A stretch of DNA of 64,000 nucleotides from Aliivibrio wodanis (lineage in GTDB: Bacteria; Pseudomonadota; Gammaproteobacteria; Enterobacterales; Vibrionaceae). Made by a program: the position numbers and the translations under genes. The stretch covers positions 1,860,001 through 1,924,000 of the forward strand of contig LN554846.1 in assembly GCA_000953695.1 (NCBI GenBank). Direction: 5' to 3'. Shown here one piece after another: positions 47,019 to 56,535 of the stretch. The stretch's first letter is position 1. The number at the start of each line of letters is the position of its first letter. The notes beneath the pieces were generated by a model, which saw nothing but the letters and a program-made list of their open reading frames with translations, was not told where the DNA came from and did no database searches.

Positions 47019-47027
47019 TTCCACTCG

Positions 47028-47117
47028 ATGTTGTTATTTTACCTAAATATAACAATGTTGGGCTTTAAACTTGCTAGTATTTCCTCGGGCTCAGTTGTTT
47101 AGTGACATAGACTTAAC
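47028..47117 (+). promoter_or_regulatory. Putative expression platform of the riboswitch
   Basis: Two hairpins lie between aptamer and start codon. The first is TTGTTAT/ATAACAA at about 47031-47058. The second pairs CTCGG (about 47088) with CCGAG (about 47122) and includes GTT-TTAGT with ACT-CTAAC. The GAGA ribosome site of tfoY sits at the foot of the second stem, so this stem could hide it. There is no T run, which points to translational and not transcriptional control. Confidence 0.5.
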
Positions 47118-47135
47118 TAACCGAGAATTATTGCA

Positions 47136-47723
47136 ATGGATAAACCAATACTAAAAGATTCACTTCGTCTTCTTTCCTCTCTTGGGAAAGTCACATCTCG
47201 TTCAATGTTTGGCGGTTTTGGTGTCTTTATTGATGACACTATGTTTGCCCTTGTTGTGCAAGATAAACTTCATTTAAGAGGTAGTGAAGAGACGATTAAC
47301 TTATTTAAAGAACAAGGGTTAGAACCTTATGTTTATAAAAAACGAGGCTTTCCCGTTGTTACCAAATACTTTGCCATTTCACCAGAGTCTTGGAAAGAAC
47401 CTGATTTAATATTAATTCAAGCAGTTGTTGCTTTTGACGTTGCAAAAAAAGACAAAGAAAAACAGAAAACTGCAGCCCCAACACGTATTAAAGATCTGCC
47501 TAACCTGCGACTAGCTACAGAACGAATGCTTAAGAAAGCAGGCATTACTACTGTTGAAGAGCTACGTAATATTGGTTCTGTAAATGCTTATAAAGCCATT
47601 CAGCAAACCCATTCGAACTCTGTTAGTGCTGAACTTTTATGGTCTCTAGAAGGCGCAATAAAAGGCACTCATTGGTCTGTTGTTTCTGCTGAAACAAGAC
47701 AGGAATTACGAAAGCAACTGTAA
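47136..47723 (+). CDS. tfoY: TfoY, TfoX/Sxy-family regulator
   Basis: TfoX-family regulator. In V. cholerae TfoY controls motility and type VI secretion, whereas its paralogue TfoX drives competence. The 195-aa protein has the TfoX N-terminal domain (about 5-95: [20 protein letters not shown]) and the TfoX C-terminal helix-hairpin-helix-like domain (about 108-190: [33 protein letters not shown]). The c-di-GMP riboswitch in front marks it as the tfoY and not the tfoX copy. GAGA lies 10 bases before the ATG. Confidence 0.9.
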   Translation: MDKPILKDSLRLLSSLGKVTSRSMFGGFGVFIDDTMFALVVQDKLHLRGSEETINLFKEQGLEPYVYKKRGFPVVTKYFAISPESWKEPDLILIQAVVAFDVAKKDKEKQKTAAPTRIKDLPNLRLATERMLKKAGITTVEELRNIGSVNAYKAIQQTHSNSVSAELLWSLEGAIKGTHWSVVSAETRQELRKQL

Positions 47724-48045
47724 GATCACAAAGCAACAACTCTCTGGTTTTATGTTGTATGATTACTCTAAATAATCGTACGACATTTGACCTGCGAGAC
47801 AAAATCAGCCTACCATTTCTATAATTTAGCTAAGATTCACTTACGCTGAATACCACCTAGAGCCATATAAACTCCTTAACTCATCATCATTTTACCAATG
47901 TTAATTCCTCATTTATATTAATTAGCCTATCATACTTATTAATTCTTTAAACTCTCTGGGAATTTACATTAATTTAATATATTCTTAAAGCTTATATATA
48001 GAATGGCAATCCATTTGATAGTACTGGACTCAATAGGTAAGACAA

Positions 48046-49791
48046 ATGAAAAAAAATACCATCAGCAAAAAATGGCTTTATTTACCTATCATATCCATGA
48101 TTTTCACCATGACTCTCGGTTTGTTTGTATTTAATTCAACACTGTCAGATTGGCTTGAAAATAAGGTTGAAGGCGGTTTATCTGAAGAGATCTCACGCGT
48201 CATAAAGGACATAAGTGATGATCAAGTTTCTTTTTCTGATTTAAAAGCACTAGACGTTTATATCAAAACTAAACTAGAGCTAGCCAAAGAAGATCACATC
48301 ACAATTATCAAAGCTGATGGTACGCCGATTGCAGATAGTGATATCTCTTTAGAAGCCGTATTACAACTGGAAAATCACTTAAACAGAAAAGAAGTCGTTG
48401 ATGCTAAGAATCTGAGTTATGGCAGCACGACTCGATTTAGTACTTCTCGCTTTAAAAATTTATTGTATTCCGCAAAGTCATTAGATTATCAAGGTCAAAC
48501 TTACATTATTAGGGTAGCTACACCATTAACGCGTATAGACGCAATGGTAGAAGAACTAATGAATATCCTAATGATTTTGATGAGCATTAATATTTCACTT
48601 GTTGTTGGCTCATCATTATTGAGTAATAAGCTTATTACTCAGCAAGTACAGAATGAGCAAGATCAACAAGAAGAGCGTATTGAGCAGCGTACTCAAGAGA
48701 TTGAATTACTGCACCGCCTTGCGACTATGCTAGCTGCCTGTAATTCCATTAATGAAGCTCAAATGGTAGTCGAAGATATCCTTCCTCGAATTCTTGGTAA
48801 CGTAAATGGCGTTATTTCGTTAATGCGTTCATCTCGTAACCAACTGCTTGTTAAGTTGGATTGGGGCGGAGTATGGCCAGGTAGCAAAACTTACGCTCCA
48901 GAAGAGTGTTGGGCGTTACGTAAAGGTAAATTTCATCTCGCTAATGATAAATACACGACTCTACCCTGCTCTCATATGGCAGCCACAGGGATCGACCAAA
49001 CACTTTGTATTCCATTAACGGCCCATGGTAATACCATTGGTATGATGCATATTTATCTTGGTGAGCAAGAAGAGCTAGATGAAAATATCCAAAAGCTTGC
49101 TTTTACCGTTGCTGAACATTTAGGCCTTGCCCTTGCTAACTTGAACCTACAAGAGAAGCTAAGAGAACAAGCCATCAGTGATCCTTTAACGGGTCTGTAT
49201 AATCGCCGTTACTACGAAGAAACGATTAACCAAGAACTGATGCGTGCGCATAGACACAAACAAGAAATGTCTATTCTTATGCTCGATCTTGATCACTTTA
49301 AACGCTTCAATGATAACTACGGTCATGATGCTGGTGATTACGTATTGAAAACAATTGGAACGTTATTACTCAATACTATGCGTGGTGAAGATACAATCTG
49401 TCGTCTTGGTGGTGAAGAGTTAGCTATCATCTTGCCTAATACAGGAGCTGAAGAAGCGCTTACTGTTGCAACTAAATTATGTGAGTCCGTTCGCGACCTT
49501 CATCTTGCGATTAAAGATCTATCATTAGGTAAACTAGGCGTCTCTATTGGTATTGCTACTTATCCTAAAAATGGTCTTCAATCTGATGATTTAACTAAAC
49601 TTGCTGATATTGCTTTATATGAAGCAAAGGGACGCGGTCGAGATCAAGCCTGCCATTATGATGATCTTATTCATAATCAGGATAATGCAGAAACTCAGAT
49701 TGAAGAAGCGATTGAAGTAAACGCTACCTTACCCACAGCAATCGATAAGAAAGAACACAAAAAAGCCAGTGTCGTTTCTATCAATTCATAG
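48046..49791 (+). CDS. Membrane GAF-GGDEF diguanylate cyclase
   Basis: A 581-aa protein with a TM helix (about 10-30), a periplasmic domain (about 31-175), a second TM helix (about 177-198), a coiled coil, a GAF domain (about 225-372) and a GGDEF domain (about 390-550). The active loop reads GGEEL near residue 455, and an RxxD inhibitory site is present (RGED) just before it, so product feedback is expected. The GAF domain carries clustered conserved residues: ECWALRKGK, then LPCSHM, then LCIPL, suggesting a cofactor or redox role (inference). It is 322 bases after tfoY; 47724-48045 shows no feature I can support. Confidence 0.88.
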   Translation: MKKNTISKKWLYLPIISMIFTMTLGLFVFNSTLSDWLENKVEGGLSEEISRVIKDISDDQVSFSDLKALDVYIKTKLELAKEDHITIIKADGTPIADSDISLEAVLQLENHLNRKEVVDAKNLSYGSTTRFSTSRFKNLLYSAKSLDYQGQTYIIRVATPLTRIDAMVEELMNILMILMSINISLVVGSSLLSNKLITQQVQNEQDQQEERIEQRTQEIELLHRLATMLAACNSINEAQMVVEDILPRILGNVNGVISLMRSSRNQLLVKLDWGGVWPGSKTYAPEECWALRKGKFHLANDKYTTLPCSHMAATGIDQTLCIPLTAHGNTIGMMHIYLGEQEELDENIQKLAFTVAEHLGLALANLNLQEKLREQAISDPLTGLYNRRYYEETINQELMRAHRHKQEMSILMLDLDHFKRFNDNYGHDAGDYVLKTIGTLLLNTMRGEDTICRLGGEELAIILPNTGAEEALTVATKLCESVRDLHLAIKDLSLGKLGVSIGIATYPKNGLQSDDLTKLADIALYEAKGRGRDQACHYDDLIHNQDNAETQIEEAIEVNATLPTAIDKKEHKKASVVSINS

Positions 49792-49805
49792 AAAATAAAC
49801 AAATG

Positions 49806-49825
49806 GTGAGCCTAATCAATAGGCT
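49806..49825. terminator. Convergent hairpin at the end of the diguanylate cyclase
   Basis: GAGCCTA/TAGGCTC with a 5-base loop overlaps the last codons of the leftward membrane protein. Weak T run. Confidence 0.45.
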
Positions 49826-50549
49826 CATCATCTAGCTGCATCATAAAGTCAGTTACCCAACCTATCAGCAGAATCATTAGCCAGGACACCATAATAGCAG
49901 TTGGCACTTCAAATTTTGGGGAGATGACCAACGTACTAAAAGCTATAACCGGTAATAACCACGACATCATAGACAACCAATCACGGTATTTTGAACGAGC
50001 AATACTTTGTAAGCAAACAATTAATCCTGTTATTGATAATGCAACAAGCGCTGCGTGTTGTAAGCCACCTATCCATAAAGGGATAACTAACACTAATGGC
50101 CACCAAGCGTTGCTATTCACAGGTTTCCAGCTTCTTGCTGCAATCCACACTAAACCAACACTTACAATTTGAAGTAAAGTTAAATACGCACTACCATCTA
50201 ATTTTTCTTCATATTGTAAAGCCATTATTCCAGCCTCCATCGCAATAACTACAGATACGATAAATGCAATTAAATGTATGCTTTTACGACGAGAAAAAAT
50301 TACCATCAATAATGGAAACAATGTCCAAACTGCAACAGAAAGAGATAAAGGCTGAGAGTTTAAAGTCATACCAAACAGAGAAAAACCAGCTAATAGAATC
50401 CAAGTAGCCACTCCACCTTGAGGAATAAGCCATAACATCGGAATAGCAAGAGCTAAAAATGGTAACTGTCCCTCACTAACACCAAATGCTAAAACGCCTA
50501 TGACAACTAATATAAAACTTAATAAAATCGATAGCACCGCTAGAAACAT
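49812..50549 (-). CDS. Polytopic membrane protein of unknown function
   Basis: A 245-aa protein with about seven or eight hydrophobic helices and few charged residues. I do not recognise the family. No transporter signature or catalytic motif is seen; a conserved-looking GGLQHAALVAL lies in a mid-protein helix. The start is ATG 50549, 7 bases after AAGGAGG; the in-frame GTG at 50555 overlaps that spacing. It is a single gene, convergent with the diguanylate cyclase, which does not by itself suggest a role. Confidence 0.65.
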   Translation of the reverse strand: MFLAVLSILLSFILVVIGVLAFGVSEGQLPFLALAIPMLWLIPQGGVATWILLAGFSLFGMTLNSQPLSLSVAVWTLFPLLMVIFSRRKSIHLIAFIVSVVIAMEAGIMALQYEEKLDGSAYLTLLQIVSVGLVWIAARSWKPVNSNAWWPLVLVIPLWIGGLQHAALVALSITGLIVCLQSIARSKYRDWLSMMSWLLPVIAFSTLVISPKFEVPTAIMVSWLMILLIGWVTDFMMQLDDEPID

Positions 50550-50733
50550 CACCACCCCTCCTTGGTATAGAGTTGTTTATTTGGGTATAATTTCAGTTTA
50601 GCGGCAATATCGACTTTTATCACGGATACACCTCACCTTTCTGTCATCACAAACGGGAGTATCCTACATTTAAATGAATCTATATTTTAAAAAGTCGCCA
50701 TAACCTCTTTAATCCACAAATATGTATTTCGAT

Positions 50734-51231
50734 TTATTGACGAACACTTTTTAATACTAAATTTTGTTGTAGCGTCTGTGCTGTATCTGTAATCACTGCG
50801 TAATTTGTATCTGTAGTAAAGCGTAACTTACCATCAATCTTAATTGTTGCGCGTACTGAATAACGATGATTAGCCTGAATATCAGCCGTCGTAAACTCTA
50901 AAGAATAATCAAACGGTGATGACTTACCCGCAGTTGTAAATTGCTGCTCTGAAATCACTTTAGAGGCAACATCAGCTAAAGAAACGTCAGCTAAGGTTAT
51001 CGTTACTACTGCATTGTCAGGTAATGCAATACGTTCTCTATAACCAACGCTACCGGTAACAGTTTGCGTTTCTGAAACGTCTAGCTTATCCTCAACGACT
51101 ATTTGTGCTGTATCTTCTTGCACGATGGTCCCTTGTTCACTTACTACTTTGTTTGTCTTATCTGTTGAATTACAGCCAGCCATTGTAATTCCAATAACCA
51201 CAGATAGAGCAATCAATAATGTTTTTTTCAT
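50734..51231 (-). CDS. ybaY: YbaY-family lipoprotein
   Basis: A 165-aa lipoprotein with lipobox MAGC (Cys19). The YbaY domain (about 60-160) has the family pattern VTGSVGYRERIALPDNAVVTI and LADVASKVISEQ, then IQANHRYSVRATI. The start is ATG 51231 with AGAG 6 bases upstream; an ORF extending to 51360 has no signal sequence and is rejected. ybaY is also next to tesB in E. coli, which supports the call. The function of YbaY is not established. Confidence 0.85.
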   Translation of the reverse strand: MKKTLLIALSVVIGITMAGCNSTDKTNKVVSEQGTIVQEDTAQIVVEDKLDVSETQTVTGSVGYRERIALPDNAVVTITLADVSLADVASKVISEQQFTTAGKSSPFDYSLEFTTADIQANHRYSVRATIKIDGKLRFTTDTNYAVITDTAQTLQQNLVLKSVRQ

Positions 51232-51546
51232 TTTATTCTCTCTTTTTATAATACCAATCCCTGTAACTAACTGTTCATGATCACTAGTTAATAACTCAAT
51301 AAATAGATCATCTAATGAATTACATTGGTATAAAATTATTGTGCGATTAAAACCAAACAAATATAAACCGAATACTACACTCTGTCTTGTAGTTGAAATG
51401 ACTTTTGACAGAAATTTAACGTAGTCAGAGGGAAATTACACCATTTTGATATAAAAATGGACACTAGCCTTCACATCTAGATTATTGAACTTAATTAAAA
51501 TATCCCTCACAATATAATAATAACGTCAAAGGTATTAAGGAAAAAA

Positions 51547-52410
51547 ATGAATAAACCATTAAATGAATTATTAACTCTCTTACAACTAGAACAGTTAGAG
51601 CAAGGCTTATTCAGAGGTCAAAGTGAAAACCTTGGGTTACCACAAGTGTATGGTGGTCAAGTCATTGGACAAGCGCTTTCAGCCGCTCGCTATACCGTTG
51701 ATAATGATAGAACAGTCCACTCTTTTCATAGCTACTTTCTTTATCCTGGCGATCCTGAAAAAGCCATTATTTATGATGTAGAAAACTTACGAGACGGACG
51801 AAGCTTTAGCACTCGTCGTGTAAAAGCGATTCAAAATGGACGCCCTATTTTCTATCTCACTGCGTCTTATCATGGTGATGAACCAGGGTTTGAACATCAA
51901 TCAAGCATGCCAGATATTGCAGGACCAGAGAACTTTGCTTCAGAAACACAACTTGCAGAAGCCATTAAACACGTACTTCCACCAGCGGTTCAAAAGATAT
52001 TTTGCGGTGAAAAACCAATTGAAGTTCGCCCAGTCAATATTGTTAATCCATTAGCTCCTAAAAAAGCGGCACCTACACAGCATTTGTGGATTAAAGCCAA
52101 TGGTGAATTGCCAGACGACCAATTAATTCATCAATACTTATTAGCTTATGCGTCTGATTGGGGATTCTTACCTACCGCCCTTCATCCACATGAAGTCAGC
52201 TTATTAACACCAAACTTCCAAGTAGCGACGATTGACCATTCAATGTGGTTCCACCGTCCATTTAAGATGGATGAATGGTTGCTTTACTCTATTGAAAGTA
52301 CCAATGCGAGCGGTTCTCGTGGCCTAGTTCGAGGAGAAGTGTTCAACCAGAAAGGTGAACTTGTAGCATCAGCTATGCAGGAAGGTGTGATGAGGATGAA
52401 GAAAAAATAG
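51547..52410 (+). CDS. tesB: TesB, acyl-CoA thioesterase II
   Basis: Cleaves medium- and long-chain acyl-CoA to free acid and CoA. The 287-aa protein is a double hot-dog fold matching E. coli TesB (286 aa) along its length: [20 protein letters not shown] (about 19-38), [21 protein letters not shown] (catalytic Asp, about 201), [13 protein letters not shown] (catalytic Thr), and MQEGVMR (catalytic Gln). Divergent from ybaY across a 315-base region with no other visible gene. Confidence 0.95.
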   Translation: MNKPLNELLTLLQLEQLEQGLFRGQSENLGLPQVYGGQVIGQALSAARYTVDNDRTVHSFHSYFLYPGDPEKAIIYDVENLRDGRSFSTRRVKAIQNGRPIFYLTASYHGDEPGFEHQSSMPDIAGPENFASETQLAEAIKHVLPPAVQKIFCGEKPIEVRPVNIVNPLAPKKAAPTQHLWIKANGELPDDQLIHQYLLAYASDWGFLPTALHPHEVSLLTPNFQVATIDHSMWFHRPFKMDEWLLYSIESTNASGSRGLVRGEVFNQKGELVASAMQEGVMRMKKK

Positions 52411-52426
52411 AACCAGAGTGATAAGC

Positions 52427-52455
52427 AATGCAGGTCTACAGTCTACCTGCATTGT
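52427..52455. terminator. Convergent hairpin after tesB
   Basis: GCAATGCAGGT pairs with ACCTGCATTGT around a 9-base loop, between convergent tesB and decR. The T run is poor on both strands. Confidence 0.6.
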
Positions 52456-52466
52456 TAACTTTAAAA

Positions 52467-52931
52467 CTATAAAGGCAATTCAGTCGTGTACTTTAATGGC
52501 TCCATAGCAAAGGTACTCGTTACATTCGATATTCCATCTATGCTATTCACTAGTTTTTTGTAAAATCCGTCAAATGACTTCATATCCTCAGCAAGTACCT
52601 TCATCATATAGTCGTATTCACCCGCCATGCGATAAAATTCCATCACTTCAGGGAAATCAGACACCGTATCAACAAATTGGTTATACCACTCTTGAGAATG
52701 GTTTGATGTTTTAATCAAGACAAACGCGTTAAAACTCAACCCTAATTTTTCAGGGTTAAGTAAAGCCACTTTCTTTTCAATCACTCCATCTTCTTCTAAG
52801 CGTTTTAGCCGCTTCCAGCATGGTGTGGTAGTTAAGTTAACGGCTTCTGCCAGGTCTTGTAATGAAATGGTGCTGTCTTTTTGTAGTAATGAAAGTAAGG
52901 TAGTATCTACCTTGTCTAAACTATGACGCAT
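52467..52931 (-). CDS. decR: DecR (YbaO), Lrp/AsnC-family regulator of cysteine detoxification
   Basis: Lrp-type transcription factor. E. coli DecR senses cysteine and activates a cysteine-degrading operon. The 154-aa protein has a winged helix (about 5-60: [26 protein letters not shown]) and an RAM ligand domain (about 70-150: [35 protein letters not shown]). The recognition helix [13 protein letters not shown] and the end KYTTELP are almost identical to E. coli DecR. The nearby cysteine-desulfhydrase-like gene is a plausible target. Confidence 0.88.
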   Translation of the reverse strand: MRHSLDKVDTTLLSLLQKDSTISLQDLAEAVNLTTTPCWKRLKRLEEDGVIEKKVALLNPEKLGLSFNAFVLIKTSNHSQEWYNQFVDTVSDFPEVMEFYRMAGEYDYMMKVLAEDMKSFDGFYKKLVNSIDGISNVTSTFAMEPLKYTTELPL

Positions 52932-53169
52932 AATTATTTTACCTATTATTCAAAAGCTTGTTTTTCGTTACTCAATTGCGTAGATAATCATAAAGCATTT
53001 CCATTAATAAATCCCAACCTCACTTATCAAATAATACTTGTATAACAAGTCACTCAGTCCTACGCTTAAGATAACTATTTTTTCAATACACCAAGCATTT
53101 TTTTATTGATGGTGGCTAAAGCATCTACAGTCTTATTTGTCATTCGATAAAAAAGCACTGGAGGTTATG

Positions 53170-54358
53170 ATGTTTCAAAAAATTATAGTCACAATTATTA
53201 CTTTATTTTTTTCAATGTCTACCTTTGCAGATCCTCCTCTAAAAACGTTCAATACCCATAATCTAAAAGGACAAGATGCAAGGTTATTTGAACTTCCCTC
53301 TGACATCAGATTAATAAAGCAGAACTCTTTATCTAACAAAAAATTCAAAGCCATTCATTACCAACAAATGCTAACTGACATCCCTATTTTTGGAGCAAAA
53401 CTCACGATAATTAGCGATGAAAATAATCAGCAGATAGCCGTAATTGGCCGTCATTACTCTAAATTCATCACGACTAATCGAATTCACTTAAACAACACAG
53501 CAGCCATTCAAGCGGTAAAACAGAAAATTGGTTCAAAAGGAAAATGGCGCTCTTAACGAATCCTTCTCAGATATTATGGGGACAAATATTGAATTTTTTT
53601 ACAATGATGGCGACTGGCAGAATGAAATAATCACAACAACAAACCATGGTAATTGGAGTATTGGTGAAGACATAACTATTAATGGTAATGGTATTCGTAA
53701 TATGGCGAATCCAAGTTTACATGGTGACCCAACTCATTATGCGGATAGATATACAGGCTCTGGTGATAATGGCGGAGTGCATATCAACAGCGGCATTATT
53801 AATCACTGGTACTATTTACTGGTTAATGGAGGAGTAAATGCTGCTTATAGTTCCGTATCTAAAGTGGAAGGGATTGGGCTGCATCAAGCGTCTCAAATTG
53901 TCTATGATGCTTTTGCCTCACTAGCCCCTAACGCTTCTTTCTGTGATGCACGAGACGCAACACTAGCAGTTTCGGATAATACAATTCTAGCTAGCTCAAA
54001 TGTTGCAGCAGCTTGGGATGAAGTCGGTATCGATGATGTGTTATGTAATGGCACTGGTGATGGAGGAGATACCGGAACAGGAGAAAATGACGATCTCAGC
54101 ATTTCAAATATAACAAGTAGTAAGCTCAAAGGAAGAAATTTTCAGATAGAATGGAATACTAATATAGCATCAACCTCCGAAGTTATTTTTAACTGTTGTG
54201 GTAGTTTTACTAATGATCATCAAACTACCGCTCATAGTCTAAGTTTCACAGGAACCAAAAATACAAGCTACATTTATTATGTTTCCTCAAAAGTACTCGA
54301 TAATAATGGCGCAACGCTAAACCAAATAACAGAAGGGCCTTATACACATAATAATTAG
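53170..54358 (+). pseudogene. M4 (thermolysin-type) metalloprotease with catalytic core deleted
   Basis: Two overlapping frames hold the two ends of one secreted protease. The first (53170-53556) has a signal peptide, an FTP-like propeptide and the start of PepSY (KKFKAIHYQQMLTDIPIFG). The second, shifted by one base (from about 53540), starts abruptly at NGALNESFSDIMG, which holds the third zinc ligand. It continues to DNGGVHINSGIINH with the catalytic His and ends in a fibronectin-like tail. The HExxH helix and everything between are missing. Deletion plus frameshift make this inactive. GGAGG lies 5 bases before the ATG at 53170. Confidence 0.85.
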
Positions 54359-54378
54359 TTCAATAATTTCTTATCTTT

Positions 54379-54416
54379 AGCAAAGATCATTCAGTGATCT
54401 TTGCTGATTTTTTATT
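54379..54416 (+). terminator. Terminator of the protease pseudogene
   Basis: Perfect 11-bp stem AGCAAAGATCA/TGATCTTTGCT with a 5-base loop followed by GATTTTTTATT. Confidence 0.9.
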
Positions 54417-54546
54417 TAAAACCTACAAAATCTCACTTGTGTAGAATTTTTTCCTCCTTTTTTGGTGATTTGGTAGATTTAAAGTAAAGTTTTTCTCAAT
54501 AAATATAGGTACATTAGATACATCATCACCTTTAGAGGAAAGTATC

Positions 54547-55611
54547 ATGTGTACAGATCATAACTGGATTAACAACGCTATTCGTAAAATTGAAGCGGAC
54601 TACCAACGCTCTGCAGATACGCATCTTATTAAACTTGATTTACCTATGCTTGATGGTATTGATTTATATCTAAAAGATGAAAGCACACACCCAACAGGCT
54701 CTCTAAAACACCGTTTAGCGCGTTCTCTTTTCCTTTATGCGATCTCTAATGGTTGGATTGGTCCAAATACACCAATTATTGAATCTTCATCAGGCAGTAC
54801 AGCTGTATCTGAAGCCTATTTTGCTCGACTTTTAGGCTTACCATTTATTGCTGTCGTACCTCGAAAAACAGCAAGTAAAAAGATTGAGATGATTAAATTC
54901 TATGGTGGTGAAGCTCACTTTGTTGAACGCTCTGATGAGATTTATGCTGAATCTCGTCGCCTTGCTGAAGAGTTAAATGGTCATTATATGGATCAGTTTA
55001 CTTATGCTGAACGTGCCACTGACTGGCGTGGTAACAACAATATTGCGGATAGCATCTTTAACCAAATGAAATTAGAAGATCACCCTGAACCAACTTGGGT
55101 TGTAATGAATCCGGGTACTGGTGGTACTTCTGCAACTATCGGTCGTTTTATTCGTTTCCAAAAATACAATACTAAACTGTGTGTGGTTGACCCTGAAAAC
55201 TCAGTATTTCACGATTATTATAAAACAGGTAATAAAGCGCTAACTTTAGACTGCGGCAGTAAAATTGAAGGCATTGGTCGCCCTCGTGTTGAACCAAGTT
55301 TTATTCCTGGCGTTATTGATGAAATGCGAACGATTGCAGATACAGAAAGCGTTGCAACTGCTCGCTGGTTAGAAAACATTTTGGGTCGAAAAGCAGGTGC
55401 GTCAACAGGAACCAATCTATTTGGAGCCTTACAACTAGCGTGTGAAATGCAACAACGTGGCGAAAAAGGGTCTATTGTTACCTTGCTGTGTGATAGTGGT
55501 GATCGATACCTTGATACTTATTATAATGACGAGTGGGTTGCTAATAATATTGGCGATTTAACACCATGTTTAGATCAACTAGCCCGTTTTGAGAAAACCG
55601 GTCAATTATAA
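54547..55611 (+). CDS. PLP-dependent cysteine synthase-family enzyme, likely L-cysteine desulfhydrase
   Basis: Fold-type II PLP enzyme. The 354-aa protein has the PLP lysine in [13 protein letters not shown] (about 50), substrate loop [11 protein letters not shown] (about 82), phosphate-binding [10 protein letters not shown] (about 186), and a C-terminal Ser in [11 protein letters not shown]. This pattern resembles the Cds1 cysteine-desulfhydrase group and not O-acetylserine sulfhydrylases. The reaction is inferred: cysteine to pyruvate, ammonia and sulfide. A DecR-like cysteine regulator lies 1.6 kb upstream. GAGGAAAG precedes the ATG. Single gene with terminator. Confidence 0.75.
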   Translation: MCTDHNWINNAIRKIEADYQRSADTHLIKLDLPMLDGIDLYLKDESTHPTGSLKHRLARSLFLYAISNGWIGPNTPIIESSSGSTAVSEAYFARLLGLPFIAVVPRKTASKKIEMIKFYGGEAHFVERSDEIYAESRRLAEELNGHYMDQFTYAERATDWRGNNNIADSIFNQMKLEDHPEPTWVVMNPGTGGTSATIGRFIRFQKYNTKLCVVDPENSVFHDYYKTGNKALTLDCGSKIEGIGRPRVEPSFIPGVIDEMRTIADTESVATARWLENILGRKAGASTGTNLFGALQLACEMQQRGEKGSIVTLLCDSGDRYLDTYYNDEWVANNIGDLTPCLDQLARFEKTGQL

Positions 55612-55666
55612 CGAATCGATAAAATAATAACGTCCAGCTAGGATTATACCAATTGGTAATAACGAT

Positions 55667-55694
55667 AAAGCCATCGATCATCGGTGGCTTTTTT
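55667..55694 (+). terminator. Terminator of the PLP enzyme gene
   Basis: AAAGCCATCG pairs with CGGTGGCTTT (one G-T pair) around a short loop, followed by TTTT. Located 56 bases after the stop. Confidence 0.8.
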
Positions 55695-55737
55695 ACTACA
55701 ATAGCCTATAAATAATCCTACTGAGATTCATTACCTT

Positions 55738-56421
55738 ATGTCTACAGCAATTGTTGTTTTTAGTGGCGGTCAAGACTCCACTACCTGTTTAATTCAAGCA
55801 CTGACTCAATATGACCATGTTCATTGTATTACTTTTGATTATGGCCAACGTCATAATCAAGAAATTGAAGTCGCTAAAAAAGTGGCACTAGAGCTCGGAG
55901 CTGCTTCTCATAAGGTGATGGATGTCGGCTTATTAAATGAACTCGCTGCCAGCTCATTAACTCGCGATAACATCCCTGTTTCTCATGAGCTGCAAGAAAA
56001 TGGGCTACCAAATTCATTTGTCCCTGGTCGTAATATTCTTTTCTTAACACTTGCTGGTATTTATGCCTATCAATTGGGCGCAGAATCAGTAATCACTGGT
56101 GTGTGTGAAACGGACTTTTCTGGCTACCCTGATTGTCGCGATGAGTTTGTAAAGTCGATTAACCAATCTCTTGTTTTAGGCATGGATCGTAAGCTTCGCA
56201 TTGATACGCCATTAATGTGGCTAAACAAAGCAGAAACATGGGCGCTTGCTGATAAATATGGAAAGCTGGACTATGTTCGCAACCATACATTAACCTGTTA
56301 TAACGGAGTTATTGGGGATGGTTGCGGTGATTGCCCATCATGCGAATTACGCCAAAATGGATTAGATACTTATATAAATAATAAGCTTGATACCATGAAT
56401 GAATTACATAAAAAGAATTAG
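55738..56421 (+). CDS. queC: QueC, 7-cyano-7-deazaguanine synthase
   Basis: Makes preQ0 from 7-carboxy-7-deazaguanine with ATP and ammonia in queuosine biosynthesis. The 227-aa protein has the PP-loop SGGQDSTTC (about 9-17), DYGQRHNQE (about 40), [13 protein letters not shown] (about 91), [12 protein letters not shown] (about 122), and the zinc site with four cysteines in [16 protein letters not shown] near the end. Length matches E. coli QueC (231 aa). No preQ1 riboswitch is visible upstream. Single gene. Confidence 0.95.
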   Translation: MSTAIVVFSGGQDSTTCLIQALTQYDHVHCITFDYGQRHNQEIEVAKKVALELGAASHKVMDVGLLNELAASSLTRDNIPVSHELQENGLPNSFVPGRNILFLTLAGIYAYQLGAESVITGVCETDFSGYPDCRDEFVKSINQSLVLGMDRKLRIDTPLMWLNKAETWALADKYGKLDYVRNHTLTCYNGVIGDGCGDCPSCELRQNGLDTYINNKLDTMNELHKKN

Positions 56422-56433
56422 AAAATTTATTAT

Positions 56434-56465
56434 TTGTCACAGTTATCGTAGTGAAACTGTGACAA
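56434..56465. repeat. Perfect 11-bp inverted repeat after queC
   Basis: TTGTCACAGTT and AACTGTGACAA flank a 10-base loop 12 bases after queC. There is no T run. It may be a factor-binding palindrome for the next operon or an mRNA 3' stem. Confidence 0.55.
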
Positions 56466-56535
56466 GCATTCACATAATGGCTTGTTTTGTGGGATAATTC
56501 TTATATTAATAATTACTCATACTACAGGCTATATA

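Noticed and set aside
53137..54358. Two separate hypothetical genes
   Set aside because: Together they are the two ends of one M4 protease with a deletion and frameshift between them.
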